Positions 54,724 to 62,930 are shown, numbered from the stretch's first letter. The stretch: DNA of 64,000 bases from Candidatus Defluviibacterium haderslevense (GCA_016712225.1 JADJRL010000003.1:3919501-3983500), one strand, 5' to 3'. Notes: a model not told the origin generated them from the letters alone. Numbers and translations are program-made.

Positions 54724-55338
54724 TTAATGGTTTTGCCAATCTAATATCTTTAATTTTTCAAAAAAATCGACCTCATTGAATTCATGCACACCTCCCGGGT
54801 CTAGATCATCCATTAATAGATCTTCAATGGATATCCTTATTAATCTTTTGCATCTATGCCCTATCGAGCTCATCATTTTTCTAACTTGATGAAACTTTCC
54901 CTCCGTTAAAGTAATGGTTAGCCAGGTTATAGGGATGTAGGAAGCTATAGGGGTAGCTAATTTGGATATTTTTTCAGGATCCTTAATAATATTTACCTCA
55001 CATTTCGATGTTGTATACTTCTGATCGCCTTTGACGCGTATTTCTACTCCATTTCTTAATTTGTCTAAGCTAGAATCAGTCATTATATTTCTAACTTGAA
55101 CTAAATAAACTCTTTTATGGGGAATTGGACCTTGGAAAAGTAATTTAGTAACCTTTTTATTGGTTGTCAAGATGAGTAATCCTTCTGATTGTTTATCTAA
55201 TCTGCCAATAGCGTGAATTCCTACAGGAAATTTATAATCAATTTTATCCAACAAATTGACATCGTGTGAACTGATGAATTGAGAGACAACATTTGAAGGT
55301 TTATTGATGATAAAGTAACGATGAACACTTTCGGGCAT
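54724..55338 (-). CDS. RsuA/RluE-type rRNA pseudouridine synthase
   Basis: This 204-residue enzyme converts specific rRNA uridines to pseudouridine. The catalytic motif is GRLDKQSEGLLILTTNK, with the active-site Asp; the family segments YFIINKPSNVVSQF, PHKRVYLVQV and EGKFHQVRKMMSSIGHRCKR are also present. It lacks an N-terminal S4 domain, as in RluE. The start is MPESVHRYFIINKP at 55338. It stands between the DUF5916 gene and the sulfur/peroxide operon and is unrelated to either by function. Confidence 0.92.
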   Translation of the reverse strand: MPESVHRYFIINKPSNVVSQFISSHDVNLLDKIDYKFPVGIHAIGRLDKQSEGLLILTTNKKVTKLLFQGPIPHKRVYLVQVRNIMTDSSLDKLRNGVEIRVKGDQKYTTSKCEVNIIKDPEKISKLATPIASYIPITWLTITLTEGKFHQVRKMMSSIGHRCKRLIRISIEDLLMDDLDPGGVHEFNEVDFFEKLKILDWQNH

Positions 55339-55578
55339 GTTTTAATTCATTAATTTAGATCAAATATTTCAGAATTATTAATAAGACCAGGTACTTAAAA
55401 GGCCCTTTTTCTCAAATGAATAGAAATAAAAATCAAGTAAAACTACAAAAAATGAACTTAAAATTATTAAATAGTTCAAAAGAATGTCCAACTATTAATA
55501 ACTTTTGAAAATACCAAAGTATAAATATTTAAAAAAAATTTCCTTCACATCTCGCAAAGACTTTTATTAAGTTTTAAC

Positions 55579-55881
55579 TTAGTTAGTGTGTTTTTCAATG
55601 ATCTGGCTTAATTGATAGGCGGAAATAACTCCAGATTGTCTCCATTTAATTTCACCATTTTGGAAGAGTATCATAGTAGGAACACCTTGGATTTTGTATG
55701 AATTTGCAATGTGTTGATTCTTGTCAACATCAATTTTGATGATTCTTGCTTTGTCTCCTATTTTTGATTTTAGCTCTTCAAGAATTGGTTTTAATGTTTT
55801 ACACGGCCCACACCATTCCGCAAAAAAATCAACCAAGGTTGGTGTTTCGCTCTGAATAATTTCTGAAAATTTTACTGACAT
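55579..55881 (-). CDS. Thioredoxin, last gene of the sulfur/peroxide operon
   Basis: This 100-residue cytoplasmic thioredoxin has the redox motif in VDFFAEWCGPCKTLKPILEE, the family's buried Asp position in IIKIDVDKN, and the cis-Pro segment QGVPTMILFQNG. Length and motifs are standard. Its ATG directly abuts the stop of the OsmC gene upstream, so it is in the same operon. It could reduce the peroxiredoxin and the rhodanese or persulfide intermediates made by the other gene products. Confidence 0.95.
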   Translation of the reverse strand: MSVKFSEIIQSETPTLVDFFAEWCGPCKTLKPILEELKSKIGDKARIIKIDVDKNQHIANSYKIQGVPTMILFQNGEIKWRQSGVISAYQLSQIIEKHTN

Positions 55882-56316
55882 TTAAGAGTGTTTAATATTT
55901 ATTTTTAATGTGACTTTAGATTTAATAGAATTTGAAATTAGGCAAGCAGCTTCTGATTTTATTAATATTCTTTCTGCTTTTTCAATACTAGTATCAATTG
56001 GAATCGTTAAAATAGGTTCAAGGACAATTTCTGTCATCAGATATTTGCCTTCTATTTGCTCTAATTTACCAGATGCAGAACAAGAAAATTGATCAAATGC
56101 AAGTTTTGAATTTTCTGCTATGGCTAAAAACGTAGTCATAAAACAACTACTAACAGCAGCTGTTAATAAGTGTTCTGGAGACCAAATGCCTTCCATTCCC
56201 TTTGGAAATTGGGGAGGGGTTGCGACTTCAAAGCTTTCATTTAATTCAGGCGATGACATTATGCCTCGTCGATCAGCTATCCAATTCAATTGTGTATTAT
56301 ATTTATGATTGTCCAT
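55882..56316 (-). CDS. OsmC/Ohr-family peroxidase-like protein
   Basis: This 144-residue protein of the OsmC family has the two redox cysteines in AAVSSCFMTTFLA and SEAACLISNSI, about 65 residues apart, and the N-terminal strand segment SPELNESFEVATPPQFPKGM followed by WSPEHLLTAAVSSC. OsmC/Ohr enzymes reduce organic hydroperoxides and, in some cases, persulfides. Two bases separate it from the upstream membrane gene. The context fits protection from reactive sulfur and peroxide. Confidence 0.9.
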   Translation of the reverse strand: MDNHKYNTQLNWIADRRGIMSSPELNESFEVATPPQFPKGMEGIWSPEHLLTAAVSSCFMTTFLAIAENSKLAFDQFSCSASGKLEQIEGKYLMTEIVLEPILTIPIDTSIEKAERILIKSEAACLISNSIKSKVTLKINIKHS

Positions 56317-56318
56317 AT

Positions 56319-56567
56319 TTATTTGTTTTTTATTTCTTCGAAAATGATTTTTTCTTCTTGGTGTGATGAATTGGTCTGATCTTGAATATTACACTGATTA
56401 ACACCACAGCATCCTGTATTTGTTACCGCTTGAAATAAAAAAAATAGGGCTATTGCACCAGATAATAAATCATGAGTTTGAAAAGCTTGCACTCCAATAA
56501 AAATACCAAGACTTAGTCTAAGCCAACGCATTAAATGCCAATTTCTAAATAAGTATTGCTTAATCAT
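56319..56567 (-). CDS. Small DUF2892-like membrane protein with CC motif
   Basis: This 82-residue protein has one or two hydrophobic segments (WLRLSLGIFIGVQAFQTHDL, SGAIALFFLFQAVTNTGCCG) and a cysteine cluster GCCGVNQC near the end of the membrane part. It resembles the small membrane proteins of the YgaP/DUF2892 type found beside rhodaneses. Its start overlaps the stop of the upstream rhodanese by 4 bp (ATGA). A role in moving or anchoring sulfur chemistry at the membrane is inferred from context only. Confidence 0.75.
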   Translation of the reverse strand: MIKQYLFRNWHLMRWLRLSLGIFIGVQAFQTHDLLSGAIALFFLFQAVTNTGCCGVNQCNIQDQTNSSHQEEKIIFEEIKNK

Positions 56568-56881
56568 CTTATCTTATTTTGTAATGAACTCCAGCTGCCA
56601 CCATTATATACGTGAGCGAATCCATTTGATTGCAATAATGTTTTTGCAAACGCACTTCGTGTTCCGGATGCACAACAAGTTATAACCGGCTTATTTTTTG
56701 CCTTTAATTTGGTTAAGTGGCTTGATAGTGTATCTATTGGAATGTTTAACGAATCTTTAATATGACCATGTGCATATTCACCTTTGCTTCTAACATCTAT
56801 AATGATGGCACCATTTCTAACCATCTCTGCATAATCAACTTTTGGTCCTATACCTAGAATTTTTTTAATCGTATTTATCAT
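56564..56881 (-). CDS. Single-domain rhodanese
   Basis: This 105-residue sulfurtransferase has the rhodanese front segment IIDVRSKGEYAHGHIKDSLN and the active-site loop with nucleophilic Cys in PVITCCASGTRSAFAKTLL. The short N-terminal extension (MINTIKKILGIGPKVDYAEM) is hydrophobic at its start but has no clear signal. It would carry a cysteine persulfide. It lies between the peroxiredoxin (9 bp) and the small membrane gene (4 bp overlap). Confidence 0.93.
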   Translation of the reverse strand: MINTIKKILGIGPKVDYAEMVRNGAIIIDVRSKGEYAHGHIKDSLNIPIDTLSSHLTKLKAKNKPVITCCASGTRSAFAKTLLQSNGFAHVYNGGSWSSLQNKIR

Positions 56882-56890
56882 ATTCTTGTT

Positions 56891-57580
56891 TTAAATATTT
56901 TCTTTTAATAATGGTTTTGTACAAAAAAACCAATCCTGACATGTTAATTCTTTATGATTTTCCATTCGATCTTTGGCTACACCACATGACCCAGCTGTAG
57001 GGATTATTACATCATCGCCTGGTCGCCAGTCCGCTGGTGTAGCAATGCTATGTTTATCCGCTGTTTGCATGGCTATTAAGGCGCGTTTTATCTCATCGAA
57101 ATTTCTCCCTAATGATAAGGGATAATAGATTAGAGCTCTAATCATTCCTTTTGGATCAATAAAGAATACTGCCCTAACCGCTTTAGTTGAACTTTCTCCA
57201 GGTTGAATCATTCCATATTTTCTAGAAATATTCATGGTTATGTCTTCAATCAAAGGAAAATTAACTTCGATATTTTTCATTCCCTTGTATTCAATTTTTT
57301 CTTTAATAGTACGTAGCCATGCAATATGACTATATAAACCATCCACAGATAGTCCAACTAGCTGACAATTCAATGCATTAAACTCTGGTTCCATTTTTGC
57401 AAAGGTCATAAATTCTGAAGTGCAAACAGGAGTAAAATCCGCGGGATGACTGAAAAGTATAACCCATTTACCATTGTAATCTATCGGAAAGTTGATTTCG
57501 CCCTGTGTTGTTACTGCCCTAAATTCAGGAGCCTTATCCCCTATTCTTGGCATTGCAATGATTTGTTCTTGAGCTTCCAT
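56891..57580 (-). CDS. Peroxiredoxin (Prx6/1-Cys-type subfamily)
   Basis: This 229-residue peroxidase has the peroxidatic Cys in SHPADFTPVCTSEFMTFAKM, with Thr and the later Arg-containing segment STKAVRAVFFIDPKGMIRAL. The length and the extra C-terminal domain (SIATPADWRPGDDVIIPTAG) fit the Prx6 subfamily. Several further cysteines near the C-terminus (GSCGVAKD, LTCQDWFFC) could act as resolving residues. It reduces hydrogen peroxide and organic peroxides and, in related operons, may act on persulfides. It is the fourth gene of the operon. Confidence 0.93.
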   Translation of the reverse strand: MEAQEQIIAMPRIGDKAPEFRAVTTQGEINFPIDYNGKWVILFSHPADFTPVCTSEFMTFAKMEPEFNALNCQLVGLSVDGLYSHIAWLRTIKEKIEYKGMKNIEVNFPLIEDITMNISRKYGMIQPGESSTKAVRAVFFIDPKGMIRALIYYPLSLGRNFDEIKRALIAMQTADKHSIATPADWRPGDDVIIPTAGSCGVAKDRMENHKELTCQDWFFCTKPLLKENI

Positions 57581-57589
57581 AGAATTTGT

Positions 57590-57874
57590 TTAGATTGTTT
57601 TAGATTTAATAAAATTAACATCCATCCAGGATCCTCCATTGTAGCACTCTATTCCTACTTCACCCAGAAAACGATTGGCCTGACCACTTCGGTTGCCTGA
57701 AGCGCAGCAAAGCACTAAGGGTTTAGAAAGAACTTGTAGTTCAGTGATTCTCTGTGGAATCTCTTGTAGGGGAATATTTATCGATCCTACTACATGACCA
57801 CCTAAAAATTCCTCCGGGGATCTAACGTCAACTATGGTTCCCTGATTTTCTAAAATAATTTTTTCTATATTCAT
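57590..57874 (-). CDS. Single-domain rhodanese, second copy
   Basis: This 94-residue sulfurtransferase has the segments TIVDVRSPEEFLGGHVVGSI and PLVLCCASGNRSGQANRFL, with the catalytic Cys in CCASGNRS. It is one of two short rhodaneses in the operon and is diverged from the copy at 56564, so they probably have different donors or acceptors. It lies 9 bp upstream of the peroxiredoxin and 11 bp downstream of the DUF6132 gene. Confidence 0.93.
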   Translation of the reverse strand: MNIEKIILENQGTIVDVRSPEEFLGGHVVGSINIPLQEIPQRITELQVLSKPLVLCCASGNRSGQANRFLGEVGIECYNGGSWMDVNFIKSKTI

Positions 57875-57885
57875 AATACAATTTT

Positions 57886-58077
57886 TTATTTTTCTTTTTT
57901 AAAAATATTTACAAATAATCCACCCATTACGGCGCCATATATGGAGCTGTTTAATGGCTTTGAAGTTATTGCACATGTACCGCTGACGCAACCAATATAA
58001 TAGTAATATAGAAAGCCAACGACAGCACCACAACATATGCCTATAATTGAGTTTTTATTTTCAATGATAAAATTCAT
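57886..58077 (-). CDS. DUF6132-family small membrane protein
   Basis: This 63-residue protein has two hydrophobic segments (NSIIGICCGAVVGFLYYYYI, SSIYGAVMGGLFVNIF) joined by GCVSGTCAITSKP. The Cys-x-Ser-Gly-x-Cys loop and the Tyr run are typical of DUF6132 proteins, which occur with rhodaneses in Bacteroidota. Its start lies 1 bp after the stop of the persulfide dioxygenase gene. The paired cysteines could take part in sulfur transfer at the membrane, which is inference. Confidence 0.85.
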   Translation of the reverse strand: MNFIIENKNSIIGICCGAVVGFLYYYYIGCVSGTCAITSKPLNSSIYGAVMGGLFVNIFKKEK

Positions 58078-58078
58078 A

Positions 58079-59428
58079 TTAATAAGATTTTACAGCATCA
58101 CTTAAATCATATACACCAAATGGTAATTCTAAGTTTGAATCAATTATACTGCTTCCTGCGGCACTACGATATCCTCCAGCACAATGTACAAGGATGGGTT
58201 TATGAGTCGGTAATTCATTGGTCCTTTCTCTAAGTTCATGGAGCGGAATATGGATTGCGTTGGTAAATATTTTTTTAGATATAACTTCATCCTGATTCCG
58301 AACATCAACAATGGTAAATGAATCTTCATTGGATTTTAAACGGTCACTTTCAAAAAGCGGCATTTGGGAATTTCCAGAATTTAAAATTATGGCCTCTTGA
58401 ATTTGGTTTTCATAACCAATTTTTGCTATTCTATCAATTAATTCAATGATATCAGCTTCTGTTTCACCTATTAAATAAAAGGGTTCCATTGGATTTACAA
58501 TGCTTCCTAGCCATGTTTCAAATTTCACATCATTCATTAAATTTATGGCATTTTGTAAATGTGATTTTTTAAACTCAACCTGATGTCTTGTATCTATGAT
58601 CAAAATGTTTGGATCAAGATGGATATGTGGAATTTGATTTGTGTCCACCTTGCTAATTTTAACATTTAAGATTCCTGATTGATAATCAGGTGCACCTTTT
58701 TTATTTAAAGTTACATTGTATTGAAAATATTTTGGAATAAAAGGCTGGTTGGCCAACAAGGTGTCAATAAATGTTTCTTTTGACATGTCTTGTAAGCTCC
58801 AGTTCGTGAATTTTTCTAAACCAATGGTACTTGTCTTATCTGAGCTAAGTGCCTTTCCGCACAAACTCCCGGAACCATGTGCAGGGTAAACGATTACATC
58901 ATTGTGAAGTGGTACTATTTTATGTCTTAATGATTCATACATTTGTTCAGCTAGTTGCTTGCGCGCTGCAGTTATGTTGCCAACTTGTTCTCTTAAGTCT
59001 GGCCTTCCGCAATCCCCTATAAACAAAGTATCACCGGTAAAAATAGCATGTTCCCTACCCTTTTCATCTTTAGCTAAAATACTAATACTGTCTGGAGAAT
59101 GTCCAGGTGTATTCATGGCAATTAATTGAATGGATCCTAAATGAATTACATCCCCATCATCGAATGTTTGATGAGGGTATTCTGCACCTAATAATTTACT
59201 TACAAATATGGTAGCACCTGTAGATTTGTAAATTTCCAAATGGCTACTTACAAAATCAGCATGAGGATGCGTTTCAATTACCGCAGTAATTGTTGCATTA
59301 TTTTGTTTTGCATATTCAAAGTATTCTTCAGGGTTTCTACTAGGATCAATGATAGCCATTGAACCATTATTAGATATAGCATAAGAAAAATGAGCTAAAT
59401 TTTTATCTTCAAACTGCTTGATTTTCAT
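58079..59428 (-). CDS. Persulfide dioxygenase-rhodanese fusion (CstB-like)
   Basis: The N-terminal ~240 residues form a metallo-beta-lactamase-fold persulfide dioxygenase: iron-site motif in VIETHPHADFVSSHLEIYKS, then NTPGHSPDSISIL, FTGDTLFIGDCGRPDL and VYPAHGSGSLCG. A first rhodanese-like domain (about 265-355, LIIDTRHQVEFKKSHLQNAI) lacks the catalytic Cys. A second (about 370-449) has it in PILVHCAGGYRSAAGSSII. This order and the length (449) match CstB, which turns low-molecular-weight persulfide into thiosulfate. It leads an eight-gene operon. Its upstream region has a TACCTTTG -7 element (59450-59457) and a regulator-type site at 59481. Confidence 0.93.
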   Translation of the reverse strand: MKIKQFEDKNLAHFSYAISNNGSMAIIDPSRNPEEYFEYAKQNNATITAVIETHPHADFVSSHLEIYKSTGATIFVSKLLGAEYPHQTFDDGDVIHLGSIQLIAMNTPGHSPDSISILAKDEKGREHAIFTGDTLFIGDCGRPDLREQVGNITAARKQLAEQMYESLRHKIVPLHNDVIVYPAHGSGSLCGKALSSDKTSTIGLEKFTNWSLQDMSKETFIDTLLANQPFIPKYFQYNVTLNKKGAPDYQSGILNVKISKVDTNQIPHIHLDPNILIIDTRHQVEFKKSHLQNAINLMNDVKFETWLGSIVNPMEPFYLIGETEADIIELIDRIAKIGYENQIQEAIILNSGNSQMPLFESDRLKSNEDSFTIVDVRNQDEVISKKIFTNAIHIPLHELRERTNELPTHKPILVHCAGGYRSAAGSSIIDSNLELPFGVYDLSDAVKSY

Positions 59429-59449
59429 AACTTTTAATCATTTGTTATG

Positions 59450-59457
59450 CAAAGGTA
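59450..59457 (-). promoter_or_regulatory. -7 promoter element of the sulfur/peroxide operon
   Basis: On the minus strand this reads TACCTTTG, an exact TAnnTTTG element, 22 bp before the start at 59428. There is no TTTG at -33, but a regulator-type site sits about 37 bp upstream, so the promoter is probably activator-dependent. Confidence 0.7.
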
Positions 59458-59480
59458 TCATTCAATGTATTCGGATTCTG

Positions 59481-59493
59481 CTACTTTTGTTAC
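59481..59493. promoter_or_regulatory. Crp/Fnr-type site upstream of the sulfur/peroxide operon
   Basis: CTACTTTTGTTAC shares its last 11 bases with the perfect palindrome GTAACTTTTGTTAC at 60012. Its centre is 37 bp from the end of the -7 element, the place expected for a class II Crp/Fnr activator. Confidence 0.6.
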
Positions 59494-59668
59494 GTAGTGT
59501 GAATAATATCATACATTTATTTTTACTTTTTTGAAGATCCCATAAAAATGTTGATATTCTAGTGTGGGTCAGTCTAAAGATTATAAAAATTTACTAACCA
59601 GTATAACCTGACTACAATCCTCTTTCCTCTAGTTTAGGGATAATATCTTAAATGTCAGTTGATTAAAA

Positions 59669-59710
59669 TAGCATTTCAATCTATATCAGAAGATGTAGAT
59701 TGAAATGCTA
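59669..59710 (-). terminator. Terminator hairpin after the DUF2892 gene
   Basis: TAGCATTTCAATCTA (59669-59683) and TAGATTGAAATGCTA (59696-59710) form a perfect 15 bp stem with a 12 nt loop. Read on the minus strand it is followed by TTTTAAT, and it lies 28 bp after the stop at 59738. Confidence 0.8.
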
Positions 59711-59737
59711 CTATGATTTCGTTAAAAAATACAGCAA

Positions 59738-59941
59738 TTATTCCTTTTTCTTAGTTGAAATACCAAAAGGATAATACAATGGGCAGAAACTGATAAAACT
59801 TGTCAGAATAAAAATTAAGGCAATTCCCAATAAAATGGTGGCGGTTAAACCAGAAATCATATTTGTGAAATATAAAATGGCTATTACTATCGCAATTGTA
59901 ATGCGAATCCCTTTATCCAAATTTCCCATGTTTGCTTTCAT
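59738..59941 (-). CDS. DUF2892 (YgaP-type) inner-membrane protein
   Basis: This 67-residue protein starts MKANMGNLDKGIRITIAIVI, the usual DUF2892 N-terminus (MxxNxGxxDRxIR pattern), and continues with two membrane helices (IAIVIAILYFTNMISGLTAT, ILLGIALIFILTSFISFCPL) and the characteristic FCPLYYPFGIST. Such proteins accompany sulfur-handling operons in many Bacteroidota. It stands alone between its own regulator-type site (60012) and a strong terminator (59669), and so looks like a single-gene member of the same regulon. Confidence 0.92.
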   Translation of the reverse strand: MKANMGNLDKGIRITIAIVIAILYFTNMISGLTATILLGIALIFILTSFISFCPLYYPFGISTKKKE

Positions 59942-59981
59942 AAAATTAAAATAGTTATATTGTTTGAAATTAATAATAAGA

Positions 59982-59989
59982 CAATATTA
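59982..59989 (-). promoter_or_regulatory. Candidate -7 element of the DUF2892 gene
   Basis: The minus strand reads TAATATTG, one base off TAnnTTTG. It lies 36-37 bp from the centre of the palindrome at 60012-60025, the same spacing as at the sulfur/peroxide operon. Confidence 0.45.
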
Positions 59990-60011
59990 AATATTCTAAA
60001 TTTTGAAATTT

Positions 60012-60025
60012 GTAACTTTTGTTAC
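60012..60025. promoter_or_regulatory. Perfect Crp/Fnr-type operator GTAAC-N4-GTTAC
   Basis: GTAACTTTTGTTAC is a perfect 5-4-5 inverted repeat at the 3' end of the Crp/Fnr gene and upstream of the DUF2892 gene. Its near match at 59481 lies at the same distance from a -7 element. Confidence 0.65.
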
Positions 60026-60642
60026 ACAAGGGTAATTTTATTTCTTCCGAGTGTTATAATGCCTTCGTTTTCCATTTGTTTAAGGAGTCGGGAGATCACG
60101 ACTCTTGCCGTTCCAAGTTCTTGGGCTAATTGTTCATGTGTAATGGATAATGTTTTGTTTTTTGAAAGTTGGCTTTTATTTTGTATGTAGTCAAATAGTC
60201 TTTGATCTAATTTGTGAAATGCGACGGCATTAACTACGTCCAAAAGTTCCTCAAATCTTTTATGATATAAATGAAATATATAGTCGAGCCACTCTGGATA
60301 TTCCTTTATCAGGAGGCTAACTTTCTCAATTGGAATAAACAAAATTTCAGAATCCTCTTCTGCAATTGCCTTGATTTTACTGGTATCTTGGTGTATACCA
60401 CCTAAAAATGACATGATGCAACTTTCACCGGGTTTAATGTAGTATAATAGTAATTCTCTGCCATCATCATCTGTTCTCATTACCTTAATATTGCCTTGAC
60501 GAACTATAGGTATGGATCTGATATATGCATTTTCATTTAAAATGACATCACCCTCCTTAAATGATTTAACAAACCCCAATTCATTAAGTTTTTCTGATAA
60601 ATGAAGGGAAGTTTTAAAGCTAGAATTTGAATTAGGTTTCAT
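60022..60642 (-). CDS. Crp/Fnr-family transcriptional regulator
   Basis: This 206-residue regulator has a cyclic-nucleotide-binding-type beta barrel (residues ~15-125, FKEGDVILNENAYIRSIPIV, YIKPGESCIMSFLGG) and a C-terminal winged helix (about 150-206) with the recognition segment LAQELGTARVVISRLLKQME. No Fe-S cysteine pattern of Fnr is visible at the N-terminus, so the effector is unknown. A cysteine in GESCIMSF is a possible redox sensor (inference). The flanking DUF2892 gene and the nearby persulfide-dioxygenase operon both have GTAAC-type sites, so these are its likely targets. Confidence 0.92.
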   Translation of the reverse strand: MKPNSNSSFKTSLHLSEKLNELGFVKSFKEGDVILNENAYIRSIPIVRQGNIKVMRTDDDGRELLLYYIKPGESCIMSFLGGIHQDTSKIKAIAEEDSEILFIPIEKVSLLIKEYPEWLDYIFHLYHKRFEELLDVVNAVAFHKLDQRLFDYIQNKSQLSKNKTLSITHEQLAQELGTARVVISRLLKQMENEGIITLGRNKITLV

Positions 60643-60878
60643 TTGGTAAAAATACTAAAAGTATATAAGAATAGAAGCAATAGGATGAAGTTAAAGATCA
60701 TTTATTGCTTATTTTTTGAGATTATTGCTCAGGTCTTATGTTATGAAAAGGACTTTTTGAGTCAAGCATTATAGATATTTGTCAATTTCATTATAATATA
60801 TTATTTTATTTTGATTCAATCTAATAATTAGTTTTGGGATATTTTTAGTTAGCGATTTTGAAATCCCTAATTTAAAGT

Positions 60879-60886
60879 ATAAATTT
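60879..60886 (+). promoter_or_regulatory. Candidate -7 element next to the K+ channel start
   Basis: The sequence near 60879 reads TATAAATTTGTG and contains TAAATTTG (TAnnTTTG). Transcription would begin only a few bases before the ATG at 60894. No -33 element was confirmed. Confidence 0.35.
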
Positions 60887-60893
60887 GTGCGAT

Positions 60894-61925
60894 ATGAATA
60901 ATTTAATTTTATTGCTAAAATCTTATGGAGTATTAAAAAGGTTAGTTATTGGTATTCTACTATTGAGTATTGTTTATATCATTGGCGTCTGGGGCTTTGT
61001 TTGTATTGAAGATTATTCTTTTTTGGATGCTATTTACATGACCATGATCACCATTACTACAGTTGGATTCAGTGAGGTAAAACCATTGACCGAAAGTGGT
61101 AAAATCTTTACAGTTATTTTAATTTTTGTAAGCGTTATTACTTACGTTTACGCATTATCTGTTGTTACTTCATTTATAATCGAAGGAGAATTTAGAATAT
61201 ATTTTAAACATCTGCGTGTGAAAAAGGAAATTAGCTTATTATCTGACCATGTTATTATTTGTGGTTTTGGGCGAAACGGTCGACAGGCTTGTAAACAACT
61301 TGCATCAAGTCACCGAAAATTTGTCGTTGTAGAAAAAGACAAAAATATTATTGAGCAATTTAGTCTGTCTGATAATATACTTTTTGTAGAAGGTGATTCA
61401 ACGGAAGATAGCGTATTAGAAGCTGCTGGCATTCATCGTGCATATGGATTGATTTCAACGTTGCCTGAGGATGCAGATAATGTATTTGTTGTGCTTACGT
61501 CTCGTGAGTTAAATTCTAAATTAAAAATTGTAAGTAGAGCATCTAATGATAGTGCAGTCACTAAATTAAAGCGTGCCGGAGCAAATAATGTGATATCTCC
61601 TGATAAAATTGGAGGTACACATATGGCCATTTTATTGACTAAACCTGATGTTTTGGAGTTTATAGATTACATCTCAGGTAATTTAGATATCCGAATAGAA
61701 GAGATCAATTTTAATCAATTGAAAGATCAATACAAAAACAAATCTATGCATGAACTAGATATTTTTGGAAATACGGGAGCGAATATAATAGGGTTTAAAG
61801 ATGATAATGGGGAATATAACATTAACCCTTCAATGGATATGAAGATTATACCAGATTCGAAGGTATTTGTACTCGGCTTCTATTATCAAATTAATCAATT
61901 AAAAGAAATTTATTTTAACACCTAA
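60894..61925 (+). CDS. Potassium channel with RCK/TrkA-N domain
   Basis: This 343-residue channel subunit (ATG at 60894) has two membrane helices (RLVIGILLLSIVYIIGVWGF and the segment FTVILIFVSVITYVYALSVV) flanking the pore loop with selectivity filter in MITITTVGFSEVKP. The cytoplasmic RCK domain follows (about 110-230), with the Rossmann glycine motif VIICGFGRNGRQACKQL and the acidic VVVEKDKN. A C-terminal TrkA_C-like part (about 255-340) ends the protein. The upstream TAAATTTG (60879-60886) fits a -7 element so close to the ATG that the mRNA may be almost leaderless. Confidence 0.93.
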   Translation: MNNLILLLKSYGVLKRLVIGILLLSIVYIIGVWGFVCIEDYSFLDAIYMTMITITTVGFSEVKPLTESGKIFTVILIFVSVITYVYALSVVTSFIIEGEFRIYFKHLRVKKEISLLSDHVIICGFGRNGRQACKQLASSHRKFVVVEKDKNIIEQFSLSDNILFVEGDSTEDSVLEAAGIHRAYGLISTLPEDADNVFVVLTSRELNSKLKIVSRASNDSAVTKLKRAGANNVISPDKIGGTHMAILLTKPDVLEFIDYISGNLDIRIEEINFNQLKDQYKNKSMHELDIFGNTGANIIGFKDDNGEYNINPSMDMKIIPDSKVFVLGFYYQINQLKEIYFNT

Positions 61926-61957
61926 TTCACCAGTTGATTTATATTTAACATTCATAT

Positions 61958-62362
61958 TTAGGTCAAAGTATTCCACTTTTTGGAGTGCCATTGTTTCAAA
62001 TATATAATTTGTACAATTAGAATGATTCCTGTGGATACCACAATGGATGTTAAAGTCGAGGATAAATTCCAATCATTAAACAATTGTAATACCCATCTTG
62101 AGATATGATTATTTGTAAAATGGGATCCGAAAAACAAATTAGTGGTTTTTAATAGAGAACCCAAATATATAATAATGGTAAGAGTAACCGAAAGAATAAG
62201 CCATAATGTATTGCTGATTAATGGTTTATTAGATTTAGTCGACAGATTTAGGACTTTTGACATGACTTTTTGATTAAAATCAGCAGATGGTTTTTCCAAA
62301 GCTACTTTTTTAATAGTTTGTCTGGTCCAAGAATCTAAAGGGTCTGGAATATTATTATTCAT
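61958..62362 (-). CDS. Probable anti-sigma-type membrane protein
   Basis: This 134-residue protein has a cytoplasmic N-terminus (MNNNIPDPLDSWTRQTIKKV then ADFNQKVMSKV), a first membrane helix (PLISNTLWLILSVTLTIIIY, residues ~48-67) and a second near ~105-125 (SIVVSTGIILIVQIIYLKQW). No zinc-binding motif is visible. It overlaps the 3' end of the sigma factor gene by 8 bp, the usual place for a cognate anti-sigma factor, and that position is the main argument for the assignment. Confidence 0.65.
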   Translation of the reverse strand: MNNNIPDPLDSWTRQTIKKVALEKPSADFNQKVMSKVLNLSTKSNKPLISNTLWLILSVTLTIIIYLGSLLKTTNLFFGSHFTNNHISRWVLQLFNDWNLSSTLTSIVVSTGIILIVQIIYLKQWHSKKWNTLT

Positions 62363-62930
62363 AAATCAAAGTTGAACATTGTGAATGAAGACTAAGAATA
62401 TTAAATAGTTTTTTTCGGCTCCTAAAAAGTTTGATTTTAATGTTTTCAATCTTCAAAGATAAAATATTTGAAATTTCTTTTATAGGTAATTCCTCATAGT
62501 AATATAATTGAATGATCATTTGTTCATCTAGTTCGAGTTTAGAAAGGGCTTGTTGAATTAGATTGGTTTGTTCTTTTTGTTCCAACTTTGCAAATATATG
62601 ATCTTGTTCGATGATATCTTGATCTGCAACATTAGCTATATCTTCAACGGATGTTTGCCTTTTCTTATACTTTAAATGATTCATACAAGTATTATAAGTT
62701 ATGGTATAGAGCCAAGAACTAAATTTGGATTCACCTTTAAATTGTTTCAAGGATTGATAACATTTAATAAAGGACTCCTGAGCAATGTCTTCGGCTTCTT
62801 CTTTATTATCAAATACTCTAGAACAAATGGTGAAAACTAAATTTTGGTATTTGGATACCAAAAGCGAAAATACTTCAATATCTCCTTCTAAAATTCGTCG
62901 AATATAAATTTTTTCTATTTCTCGCTCCAT
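62355..62930 (-). CDS. ECF RNA polymerase sigma factor
   Basis: This 191-residue sigma-70-family ECF factor has region 2 at ~15-85 (LLVSKYQNLVFTICSRVFDN, EEAEDIAQESFIKCYQSLKQ, FSSWLYTITYNTCMNHLKYK) and region 4 at ~125-178 (ALSKLELDEQMIIQLYYYEE, LPIKEISNILSLKIENIKIK, LFRSRKKLFNIL). Length and motifs are standard. It starts at 62930 and overlaps the downstream membrane protein by 8 bp, so the two are translationally coupled. Targets are not apparent; its own promoter may be one. Confidence 0.94.
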   Translation of the reverse strand: MEREIEKIYIRRILEGDIEVFSLLVSKYQNLVFTICSRVFDNKEEAEDIAQESFIKCYQSLKQFKGESKFSSWLYTITYNTCMNHLKYKKRQTSVEDIANVADQDIIEQDHIFAKLEQKEQTNLIQQALSKLELDEQMIIQLYYYEELPIKEISNILSLKIENIKIKLFRSRKKLFNILSLHSQCSTLIYE

